A program made the position numbers and the translations under genes. A DNA stretch of 12,994 bases, taken from positions 1 to 12,994 of the forward strand of contig JAJZYI010000062.1 in NCBI GenBank assembly GCA_021798135.1, written 5' to 3'. The notes under the pieces are model-generated. The model saw only the letters and a program-made list of their open reading frames with translations. It was not told the origin of the DNA and ran no database searches. Shown piece after piece: positions 5,925 through 12,253 of the stretch (the stretch's first letter is position 1; every line of letters begins with the position of its first letter). Source of the stretch: Actinomycetes bacterium. GTDB lineage: Bacteria; Actinomycetota; Acidimicrobiia; Acidimicrobiales; UBA8190.

Positions 5925-6974
5925 ATGGCCGCCGGACGGAAGGCCGTCACGCTCGCCGCCATCGCGGCAGGCACCTGCGGATGGCTCCGGCCGCGCCTGC
6001 TGACCTGGGGCGCCAGCGGGGACGAGATCGCCCGGACCTACCCCACGGACGACCTCGTCCCCGATCCGGACCCGGCGTTCACCATGGCGACCACGCTCCC
6101 GGCGCCACCCGAAGAGGTCTGGCCGTGGCTGGCCCAGATGGGGGGCGATCGGGCCGGCTGGTACAGCTTCGACCGGCTGGACCACTGGGGCGTGCCGAGC
6201 GCGGACCGGATCGTGGCGGAGTGGCAGCACCCGGAGGTGGGAGACCGTCTCCAGAACGCCCCCGACGGCCGCAACTGGATGACGGTGGCCGACGTGGTTC
6301 CCAACCACGTCCTCGCCCTGCGGACCACCATGGCATTCCCTTCCCGTCGCAGCTTCGACCCATCGGGACCCTTGCCGAGGGTCTACGTGGACGGCGTCTG
6401 GACCTTCGACGTGCGGCCGGCTGGTGACGGCCGGAGCCGGCTCGTGGCCCGCATGCGGGGACGGTGCCACCCGAAGCCGCTGCTGCGTCCGTTCCTGCTC
6501 GTCGTCGGCGATCCCGTCCACTTCGCCATGCAGCTCCGGCAGTTCCACAACCTGCGCAGGAGGGTCAGCGTGCCCGTGTCGGGTGCGACAGGGGATGCTG
6601 ACGCTCTCGCCCGCGAACGGCACCTCGCCCTGACCACCTTCAAGCGAGACGGGACACCGGTCTCGACCCCGGTCTGGTGCGCGGAGCGCGGCGGCACGCT
6701 GCTCGTGCTGAGCGAGGCGGGCTCGTGGAAGGTGAAGCGGATCCGCCGCGACCCCCACGTCCAGGTCGCGCCCTCGAGCGCCCGGGGCCGCCAGCGTGGC
6801 CCGGCCGTCGACGCGGACGCGGCCATCGCCGAGGACACGGCGGAGGTCGAGGCGCTGCTCGCCAGGAAGTACGGCTGGCTTTGGCGGGCGTACCGGGAGT
6901 TGACGAGGGCGAACGAGCGCCTCCACCACCGCCCTCCACCGGAGTCCGTCGCGATCGAGATCGGGCTCCGTTGA
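5925..6974 (+). CDS. Fusion of a SRPBCC domain and an F420-type PPOX-class oxidoreductase domain (349 aa)
   Basis: Residues about 1-212 are SRPBCC-like: a hydrophobic start (AVTLAAIAAGTCGWL), then LPAPPEEVWPWLAQMGGDRA (58-77), GWYSFDRLDHWG and DRIVAEWQHPEVGDRL, typical of the actinobacterial SRPBCC group. Residues about 226-349 match PPOX-class, Rv2061c-like F420-dependent oxidoreductases: ERHLALTTFKRDGTPVSTPV (231-250), WKVKRIRRDPHVQVAPSSAR (268-287), RGPAVDADA and LLARKYGWLWRAYRE. These small split-barrel enzymes bind F420 or a related flavin and reduce unsaturated small molecules; the actual substrate is unknown. The SRPBCC cavity could deliver or hold a hydrophobic ligand, which is inference. 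ATG 5925 lacks a Shine-Dalgarno, and CATGCT six bases upstream could be a -10 box of a leaderless transcript. The linker (RRRVSVPVSGATGDADALAR) is smooth, so a genuine fusion is favoured over a sequencing frameshift. Confidence 0.82.
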   Translation: MAAGRKAVTLAAIAAGTCGWLRPRLLTWGASGDEIARTYPTDDLVPDPDPAFTMATTLPAPPEEVWPWLAQMGGDRAGWYSFDRLDHWGVPSADRIVAEWQHPEVGDRLQNAPDGRNWMTVADVVPNHVLALRTTMAFPSRRSFDPSGPLPRVYVDGVWTFDVRPAGDGRSRLVARMRGRCHPKPLLRPFLLVVGDPVHFAMQLRQFHNLRRRVSVPVSGATGDADALARERHLALTTFKRDGTPVSTPVWCAERGGTLLVLSEAGSWKVKRIRRDPHVQVAPSSARGRQRGPAVDADAAIAEDTAEVEALLARKYGWLWRAYRELTRANERLHHRPPPESVAIEIGLR

Positions 6975-7161
6975 GGTGGCTCCTGCCCGGCCACCGGGGA
7001 CCCCTCGAAGGGCCCCGGGCGTCGTCGGCTGCGGCCGCTGCGGGTCTCGGCAGGGCGGCCCGGGGGCACGGCGGCAGCCGAGGCGGGTCTCGGCTCGCAG
7101 ACGAGCGCGGCGGGGAGGCCCCGGGAAACCCGGCGAGGGCAGGCACCGGACCCGGGCCGCT

Positions 7162-7192
7162 GGGCGCTTGGAGCGCCTGCCGGCCAGGCAGG
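7162..7192. terminator. Two overlapping hairpins between convergent genes
   Basis: GGCGCT (7163-7168) and AGCGCC (7172-7177) form a 6-bp stem with a 3-nt loop, extendable by one G-T pair. CCTGCC (7176-7181) and GGCAGG (7187-7192) form a second 6-bp stem with a 5-nt loop. They share bases, so they are mutually exclusive. They lie 14 bp beyond the stop of the minus-strand c-di-GMP gene, within the 231-bp gap that otherwise holds nothing recognisable. Confidence 0.4.
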
Positions 7193-7205
7193 AACCAGGA
7201 CTGCC

Positions 7206-10130
7206 CTACGTCTGCCGGAGGGACCCGGCGGGGACCGGCATGCCGAGGTGGAAGCCCTGGGCGTACTCGGCGCCGTAGCTGCGCAGCAGCGCCAGCGCCT
7301 GGGCCGAGGAGACGTGCTCGGCGATGGCCTGCTTGCCGAGCCCGTGGGCGACGTCGACGATCGCCTTCACGAGGACTTGGTCGCTGGTGCCGCCGGGGAG
7401 GGCGGCGACGAAGTCGCCGTCGATCTTGATGAAGTCGACCGGCAGGCGCTTGAGGTAGGAGAACGACCCGAAGCCTGCCCCGAAGTCGTCGAGGGCGGTG
7501 CTGCAGCCGAGCCGCTCGAGGTGGCCGACGAACTCGCGAGCGAGGTCGAAATCGGCGATGGCAGCCGTCTCCGTGATCTCGAACATGAGCCGGCGGAGGT
7601 CGATGCCGCTGCCCAGCGCACCCTCGAGGGTCTGGAAGAGGCCTTCGTCGGCCATGGACACGCCGGAGACGTTGACGGCGTACCTGTTGTCGGGATTGCT
7701 GTCAGCGGCGAGCAGGCGGATGGCTTCGCTGGCCACCCAGCGGTCGACGTCTCGGATGATCCCGAGGCGCTCGGCGGTGTAGACGAACTCGGCGGGAGCG
7801 AGCACGTCACCATGCTCGTCGTGCATGCGCAGCAGCAGCTCGTACTGGCGGACGGCACCCGTGGAGATCTCGACGATGGGTTGGGCATAGAGCTCGAAGC
7901 GACCGTGCTCCAGGGCGTCGTGCAGCCGTTGGGACCAGCTGAGATGGTTCTGGAAGGCGCCGCTGTCGGCGCCGGCCAGGGCGACGCGGTCACGCCCTTG
8001 GCGCTTGGCTGCGTACATGGCCAGGTCGGCGGCCGAGAGCGTGTCCTCGCTGGTGGCACCGCCCAGCGCGGCGACCCCGATGCTCAGGGTGCAGCGCACG
8101 GCCTGGCGGTTCAGCACCGTCTTGAAGTCGTGCACCGCCGCCCGCAGGTCTTCGGCCAGGCCGTGAGCCTGAGCCAGGTCGGTGTGGGGCAGGAGCGCGG
8201 CGAACTCGTCGCCGCCGAGGCGGGCGAGGATGTCGGTGCTCCGCAGCCGGTCGCGCAGCACGCGGGCGACGCTGCAAATCAGCTCGTCCCCGGCCTTGTG
8301 GCCGAGGGTGTCGTTGACGTACTTGAAGTTGTCCAGATCGGCGACCACCAGCGCGGCGGCGTCGGCGAAACGGACCGCGTAGGCGGTGTGCCGAGCGAGC
8401 TCCTCGGCGAAGCGCCGCCGGTTGAAGAGACCGGTGAGGGGGTCGTGGTCGGCGAAGAACTGCAGCTCGTGCTCGAAACGCTTGCGTTCGGTGATGTCCC
8501 GCGCGATGCGAGCGGCGCCGATGACCGCCCCGGTGTGGTTGCGGATCGGCGACAAGGTGACGGCCACAGCCACACGGCTGCCGTCCTTGCGGACGTCCTC
8601 GGTCTCGAGCTGCTCGATGGCACCGTCCTCGAGCACGCGGGCAACGACCTGCGACCGGCCCTCGGCGAGCTCGGGAGCGATCAGCATCTTGACCCGCCGG
8701 CCGAGCACCTCCTCGGCCCGGTAGCCGTAGAGGAGCTGCGCCCCGAGGTTCCAGCTGTCGATGCGCCCGTCTGGCAGCACTCCGACCACGGCGTCGCCCG
8801 ACGATGAGACGATCGCCGCCAAGCGGGCCAGGGCCTCCTCCTCCGCCAGGCGTTCGGTGATGTCTCGCACCGTGCTCGAAACCATGAGCTGCTGGTCCGT
8901 CACGAGCGGGCTCAAGGAGACCTCGACGGGGAAGTGGCTCCCGTCTTTCCGGCGTCCGCGGGGCTCGCGCCCCGCGCCCATCGGCCGGGAACGCGGCTCG
9001 GCCAGGTACCGGCTGCGGTGGTCCACATGGCGGGCACGCAGCGCCTCGGGCACCAGCTGCTCGATCTGCTGGCCGAGGAGCTCCCCGGGCCCGTAACCGA
9101 ACAGCTCGTCGGCGCGGCTGTTGGCGAGCACGACCCTGGCCTGGTGATCGACGACCAGCTGGGCGTCGGGCGAGCCCTCCACCAGGTCGCGGAACTGCTC
9201 CTCGGCCTGCTTGCGGGCCGTGACGTCGGCGTGCACCGAGATCCACACGGTGCCGAAGTCGGGATGCTCGATCGTCGCCACGTTCGCCGAGCACCACACC
9301 GGGGTGCCGTCCTTCTTCCGGTTCTTCACCTCGCCCCGCCACACACCGTCTCGCCGCAGCACCGCCGTGATCTCCTCGGCTGTCTCCTCCGGAGTCTTCT
9401 CCGTCGGCGCGTTGACCACCTGGACCGGCTGGCCGACGAGCTCACCGGGCCCGTAGCCGAACAGCTCGTCGAACATCGGGTTGGTGAAGACGATGACACC
9501 GTCGTCAGCGCGAACCAGCGCCACCCCCTCCGCCATCGTCTCCGCGATCGCCCCCTGGAACGCCAGCTCGGCTGCCTGGCGCTCGCTCTCGGTGACATCC
9601 CGGAGGACGCTCAGCACGAGGTCACCGTCCGAGAGCAGCGTGTGCGAGAGCTCCGCGACACGCCGCTCCCCGTCCTTGCGCCGCAGCTCGCGACGGTACA
9701 GGCCCGGGAGGCCGCGTTCGGCCCGCTCGACGGCCGCGTCGCCGCGCTCGTGCTCGGCAACCAGCCCCACCTCGACCGACGTTCGCCCCAGGAGCTCGGC
9801 CCGCTGGAAGCCCGTCATGTCGCAGAACGAGTCGCTGACGTCGAGGAACCGCCGCGTGGCCCGGTCCGACAGCGTGATCCCGTCGAACGACCGGGCCAGC
9901 AGGGCCTTGAACATCCCCCGGTAGTCCGGCCTGGCCTCGGCTGCCGGCACGGGACCCTCGACCACGATGCCCACATGCTTCGCGTGCCGCCGTGCCGCAC
10001 GCCATCGAGCTCGGCGCATGACCATCAGCCGAGCGGGCCCGTCCGACGCCCCGTCAGCGAGCACACGAACGCCATGGCGCCAGTGTCGGTCTCCACGCCG
10101 CCGCCGAGAAAGGGACGAAAGGCCCCACAC
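7206..10130 (-). CDS. Multi-PAS GGDEF-EAL cyclic-di-GMP synthase/phosphodiesterase (974 aa)
   Basis: Domains in order: basic N-terminus (1-65); PAS1 (about 70-182, DGITLSDRATRRFLDVSDSF); PAS2 (about 190-308, FGYGPGELVGQP); PAS3 (about 310-428, FGYGPGELLGQQ); PAS4 (about 432-550, YGYRAEEVLGRR); GGDEF (about 553-717); EAL (about 730-970). The cyclase motif GGDEF is intact (639-643), and the inhibitory site RSTD (630-633) stands the canonical five residues before it. In the EAL domain the signature reads ELL (764-766), but the metal/catalytic residues are present: N820 (NVSG), E851 (EITET), D881-D882 (DDFGAGF), K902 (FIKID), E938 (AEHV) and Q958 (QGF). Both activities are therefore possible. No transmembrane segment is seen, so a cytoplasmic sensor is likely, with PAS signals unknown. 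The start is uncertain: GTG 10130 has GGAGG only 3 nt upstream, while ATGs near 10025 or Met73 lack a clear site. Confidence 0.93.
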   Translation of the reverse strand: MWGLSSLSRRRRGDRHWRHGVRVLADGASDGPARLMVMRRARWRAARRHAKHVGIVVEGPVPAAEARPDYRGMFKALLARSFDGITLSDRATRRFLDVSDSFCDMTGFQRAELLGRTSVEVGLVAEHERGDAAVERAERGLPGLYRRELRRKDGERRVAELSHTLLSDGDLVLSVLRDVTESERQAAELAFQGAIAETMAEGVALVRADDGVIVFTNPMFDELFGYGPGELVGQPVQVVNAPTEKTPEETAEEITAVLRRDGVWRGEVKNRKKDGTPVWCSANVATIEHPDFGTVWISVHADVTARKQAEEQFRDLVEGSPDAQLVVDHQARVVLANSRADELFGYGPGELLGQQIEQLVPEALRARHVDHRSRYLAEPRSRPMGAGREPRGRRKDGSHFPVEVSLSPLVTDQQLMVSSTVRDITERLAEEEALARLAAIVSSSGDAVVGVLPDGRIDSWNLGAQLLYGYRAEEVLGRRVKMLIAPELAEGRSQVVARVLEDGAIEQLETEDVRKDGSRVAVAVTLSPIRNHTGAVIGAARIARDITERKRFEHELQFFADHDPLTGLFNRRRFAEELARHTAYAVRFADAAALVVADLDNFKYVNDTLGHKAGDELICSVARVLRDRLRSTDILARLGGDEFAALLPHTDLAQAHGLAEDLRAAVHDFKTVLNRQAVRCTLSIGVAALGGATSEDTLSAADLAMYAAKRQGRDRVALAGADSGAFQNHLSWSQRLHDALEHGRFELYAQPIVEISTGAVRQYELLLRMHDEHGDVLAPAEFVYTAERLGIIRDVDRWVASEAIRLLAADSNPDNRYAVNVSGVSMADEGLFQTLEGALGSGIDLRRLMFEITETAAIADFDLAREFVGHLERLGCSTALDDFGAGFGSFSYLKRLPVDFIKIDGDFVAALPGGTSDQVLVKAIVDVAHGLGKQAIAEHVSSAQALALLRSYGAEYAQGFHLGMPVPAGSLRQT

Positions 10131-10136
10131 CTGCCT

Positions 10137-10161
10137 CCGGGGCGCCCGGCACCAGCCCCGG
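10137..10161 (-). promoter_or_regulatory. Hairpin touching the ribosome-binding site of the GGDEF-EAL gene
   Basis: CCGGGGC and GCCCCGG form a perfect 7-bp stem with an 11-nt loop. On the minus strand the last two bases of the stem (10138-10137) are the first two G of GGAGG before GTG 10130. It could limit ribosome access, but GC-rich DNA yields such stems by chance. Confidence 0.25.
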
Positions 10162-10351
10162 GCGCGAGGGTGGTTGATTGCTCACCGACCGCGCTCGGCG
10201 AGCACGAGAGACACGTGCGGAGCGGTCGCCACGGGGCACCGTCGCCCCCTGAGCACCGCTCCGGAGTTGCGCACGGCGCCACCGCTCGACCCCACGACCA
10301 GGCCGCCCGGAGCCGCCACACGGGCCCGGTCGGCGGACGGGACACGGCAGT

Positions 10352-10410
10352 TCGCAGGCGGCTGCCGGCGGGAGGGGGCGGTGAGGCGGTCCGCGCTCGC
10401 CGCGCTCGTC
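10352..10410 (+). repeat. 59-bp dispersed repeat, copy 1 (truncated gene-start copy)
   Basis: Identical over 59 bp to 12195-12253. It includes a purine-rich ribosome-binding region, the GTG start (10381) and the first ten codons of the FMN-binding glutamate synthase-like gene. Homology decays just after 10410. It is a direct repeat, 1843 bp from copy 2. Confidence 0.92.
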
Positions 10411-10480
10411 CTCGCCGCCGGCCTCGACCCGGCGCTCAAGTCGGTGCGCTTCGCCTCGAGCGGTCGTCGCCAACGCCGCG

Positions 10481-10507
10481 AGCGCGACCAGCGCGACCAG
10501 CGCGACC
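10481..10507. repeat. 9-bp tandem repeat, three copies
   Basis: AGCGCGACC occurs three times in direct succession. Confidence 0.85.
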
Positions 10508-10691
10508 AGGCAGCACTGCACCTGCCTCGCGCCGACGCCAGCGCCGGTGCCGGCGAGGACGCACCCGCCGTCCTCGAGCCGAAGCGGGCTGAGCGGTCGC
10601 ACCCGCCAGGGCCGTGCTGTTGCCGCCACATGTCTGCGGCACACCACTCAGCGTCGCCGAGGCGGGGCCGGAAGCGTGGGGTGAGCGGGCC

Positions 10692-10711
10692 CGTCAGTCT
10701 TTCGGCCCTAG
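10692..10711. promoter_or_regulatory. Weak DosR/DevR-like box
   Basis: CGTCAGTCTTTCGGCCCTAG resembles the right half of the actinobacterial DosR site (consensus half GTCCC, often GGCCCTA after CTTTCG). The left half matches poorly. It lies about 200 bp before the RDD gene start. Confidence 0.2.
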
Positions 10712-10833
10712 ACCCGTGCCCTCGCACCACGAACGATGGCCAGGTGTAGGCAGTGAGGCGTTGACGAACGGAGGCGGAGGCCGGCCGACGACGGCCCAGG
10801 GGCTGTCTGTCGGGGCCGGGCTCGCCGGTGCCG

Positions 10834-10903
10834 GGTCAGGTCAGGTCAGGTCAGGTCAGGTCAGGTCAGGTCAGGTCAGGTCAGGTCAGGTCAGGTCAGG
10901 TCA
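10834..10903. repeat. Pentanucleotide microsatellite (GGTCA, 14 copies)
   Basis: Fourteen perfect GGTCA units run directly into GGAGGAG, the ribosome-binding site of the RDD gene (GTG at 10912). A period of five is not a multiple of three, and perfect arrays of this length are prone to replication slippage. An upstream GTG (10828) is in frame with the RDD gene only at the present copy number. Confidence 0.97.
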
Positions 10904-10911
10904 GGAGGAGC

Positions 10912-12054
10912 GTGACCGAGGACCATTCACGGATCGGGCGGATCTTCAGCCGGGTCGTGGTGCCACGCGCGCTCGACGCCGTCGACCCCGACTCCGTGAT
11001 CGAACGGGTCGACGTCGGCCATGTCGTCGACCGCATCGACGTGGACGGGGTCGTCGCCCGCATCGACGTCGAGGCGCTGCTCGACCGCGTCGACCCCAAC
11101 CGCTTGTTGGACCGGGTCGACGCCGACCGGCTGCTGGAGCGCGTCGACGTCGACGCGCTGCTCGACCGCGTCGACCCCAACCGCTTGTTGGACCGGGTCG
11201 ACGCCGACCGGCTCATCCGCAGGGTCGACCTGAACGACGTGCTGGGCCGTGTGGACCCCGGTCCGGTCCTGGCCCGGATCGACGTGGCCGCCCTCGTCCA
11301 CCGGGCCGGGATCGACGCCATCGTGGCCGAGGCCACCACCGGCATAGTGACCCGGACCATCGACCTGTTCCGGCGCCAGCTGGTCGGCATCGACGTCGTG
11401 GTGTGGGAGGTGGTCGACCGGCTGCTCGGCCGGGGCAGGCTGAGGGCGCCGCCAAAGGAGGTCGGCTACTCGGGCCGACCGGCCGGGCTCGTGTCGCGAC
11501 TGGTCGCGTTCGCCCTGGACTGGCTGTTCGTCACCGCCTCGTTCACCGTGATCGCCTACCTGGGCCGGGCCTTGGTGCAGCTGCTGACCGGCCATGTCGT
11601 CAGGGTGACGTCGGGCCAAGGCGTGTGGTGGGCGGCCGCCATCCTCGGATGGTGGTTCGCCTACCTGTGGCTGGGCTACGAGATCGCCGGCAGGACACCC
11701 GGGAAGGATCTCGTCGGCCTGCGCGTCATGGCGCTGGGAGGGAAGCCCATCAGGCCCTGGGCGGCAGTGCGGCGGATCGTACTGCTCCCTCTGGTCTTCG
11801 TGTTCGGCCTCGGCGCCGTCCCGGCGGTGCTCCGGCACGACCGCAGGGCCCTCCACGACCTGGGCAGTGGTTCCTGCGAGGTCATCGACTGGGGCGGGCG
11901 CTCGGCGCGCCTGCCCTCCGCGCTGCAGGACTGGCTCGACCGCCACCGGGCCGGTCCGACCACCCCTGCTCCCCTGGTTCCATCCGGCGCCCCCGGGGCG
12001 GAAGCGACGCCGAGAGCACCGCCCGCGCGGCCCGGCGGAGCGCCACCGCCATGA
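10912..12054 (+). CDS. RDD-family membrane protein with an N-terminal nonapeptide repeat (380 aa)
   Basis: GTG 10912 is chosen because GGAGGAG ends two bases before it. Residues about 20-138 are roughly twelve nine-residue repeats of the form LLDRVDxxx (LLDRVDPNR, LLDRVDADR, LLERVDVDA, VLARIDVAA), followed by a helical link (IDLFRRQLVGIDVVVWEVVD). The RDD domain follows: SRLVAFALDW (195-204) with the conserved Arg and Asp in TM1, TM2 at about 238-258, GRTPGKDLVGLRV (260-272) and TM3 at about 288-306, closing with DRRALHDLGSGS (310-321). The tail (347-380) is Pro/Ala-rich. RDD proteins are small inner-membrane proteins, some proposed to transport ions or solutes; no substrate can be assigned. 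This repeat-plus-RDD layout occurs elsewhere in actinobacteria, as I recall. The stop overlaps the next ORF as ATGA. Confidence 0.88.
   Translation: MTEDHSRIGRIFSRVVVPRALDAVDPDSVIERVDVGHVVDRIDVDGVVARIDVEALLDRVDPNRLLDRVDADRLLERVDVDALLDRVDPNRLLDRVDADRLIRRVDLNDVLGRVDPGPVLARIDVAALVHRAGIDAIVAEATTGIVTRTIDLFRRQLVGIDVVVWEVVDRLLGRGRLRAPPKEVGYSGRPAGLVSRLVAFALDWLFVTASFTVIAYLGRALVQLLTGHVVRVTSGQGVWWAAAILGWWFAYLWLGYEIAGRTPGKDLVGLRVMALGGKPIRPWAAVRRIVLLPLVFVFGLGAVPAVLRHDRRALHDLGSGSCEVIDWGGRSARLPSALQDWLDRHRAGPTTPAPLVPSGAPGAEATPRAPPARPGGAPPP
11074..11213 (+). repeat. 81-bp offset internal duplication within the nonapeptide repeat
   Basis: Positions 11074-11132 and 11155-11213 are identical over 59 bp with an offset of 81 bp, i.e. 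three 27-bp nonapeptide units. Neighbouring units are more diverged at the DNA level, so this block was duplicated more recently than the rest. Confidence 0.9.
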
Positions 12055-12227
12055 GGCAGTGCGTCGCGGGCGCCACGGGGCACAATCGCGCCATGACCAC
12101 CTCTTCGGAGCCTCGCACCGCGGACACCTTCCACCCGACCCCCGGGCACCCGAGGCCACCGCGGGAGCCAGGTCTGGGGGCAGCAGCCACCAGCTCGCAG
12201 GCGGCTGCCGGCGGGAGGGGGCGGTGA
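12051..12227 (+). CDS. Small bridging ORF of unknown function (58 aa, or 44 aa from ATG 12093)
   Basis: ATG 12051 overlaps the RDD stop (ATGA), and the stop TGA at 12225-12227 overlaps the GTG start of the next gene (GTGA). The peptide begins MRQCVAGATGHNRAMTTSSE and ends SSQAAAGGRGR; it is Pro/Thr/Ala-rich and matches no family known to me. A second in-frame ATG at 12093 has no Shine-Dalgarno but is preceded six bases upstream by CACAAT. It may be a real small protein, a coupling leader, or chance: GGAG lies 10-11 bp before ATG 12051, which is only moderately placed. Confidence 0.35.
   Translation: MRQCVAGATGHNRAMTTSSEPRTADTFHPTPGHPRPPREPGLGAAATSSQAAAGGRGR
12081..12086 (+). promoter_or_regulatory. 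Possible -10 box of a leaderless or short-leader transcript
   Basis: CACAAT ends six bases before ATG 12093, the spacing expected for leaderless actinobacterial mRNAs. No good -35 is visible. It could drive the small ORF and the glutamate synthase-like gene independently of the RDD gene. Confidence 0.25.
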
Positions 12228-12253
12228 GGCGGTCCGCGCTCGCCGCGCTCGTC
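12195..12253 (+). repeat. 59-bp dispersed repeat, copy 2 (functional context)
   Basis: Identical to 10352-10410. Here it covers the 3' end of the small ORF and the ribosome-binding region, GTG start and first codons of the FMN-binding glutamate synthase-like gene. Confidence 0.92.

Larger units (their letters stand above)
10162..10833. other. About 670 bp without a convincing gene
   Basis: Open frames cross on both strands, but their translations are Arg/Pro/Ser-rich with no domain. It contains one copy of the 59-bp dispersed repeat (10352-10410), a short 9-bp tandem repeat (10481-10507) and a weak DosR-like box (10692-10711). The plus frame from GTG 10381 reads VRRSALAALVLAAGLDPALK and runs to a stop at 10749. 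It begins exactly like the FMN-binding glutamate synthase-like protein at 12224 but then diverges into low-complexity sequence, so I treat it as a non-functional copy of a gene start. The promoter of the RDD gene should lie near the right end but was not identified. Confidence 0.45.

Noticed and set aside
4758..6929. Minus-strand frame extending the efflux protein upstream through TetR and the SRPBCC-PPOX gene
   Set aside because: It is antisense to two well-supported genes; ATG 4757 has a ribosome-binding site and starts a normal-length DHA2 transporter.
6975..7205. tRNA or other structured RNA in the convergent gap
   Set aside because: No T-loop GTTCGA-type motif or cloverleaf was seen; only two short GC hairpins are present.
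7248..8807. 519-codon plus-strand frame antisense to the c-di-GMP gene
   Set aside because: It is a high-GC shadow rich in Asp/Glu/Val/Gly; the opposite strand has unmistakable GGDEF and EAL motifs.
10381..10749. Second copy of the FMN-binding glutamate synthase-like gene
   Set aside because: Only the first ten codons match; beyond 10410 the translation becomes Arg/Gln repeats and low-complexity sequence with no family motif.
10834..10903. Iteron-type origin of replication
   Set aside because: A 5-bp period is too short for iterons, and there is no AT-rich region, DnaA box or Rep gene nearby.
10927..12159. 410-codon minus-strand frame opposite the RDD gene
   Set aside because: Its DVDAV/DPVQQAV periodicity is simply the complement of the RDD nonapeptide repeat.
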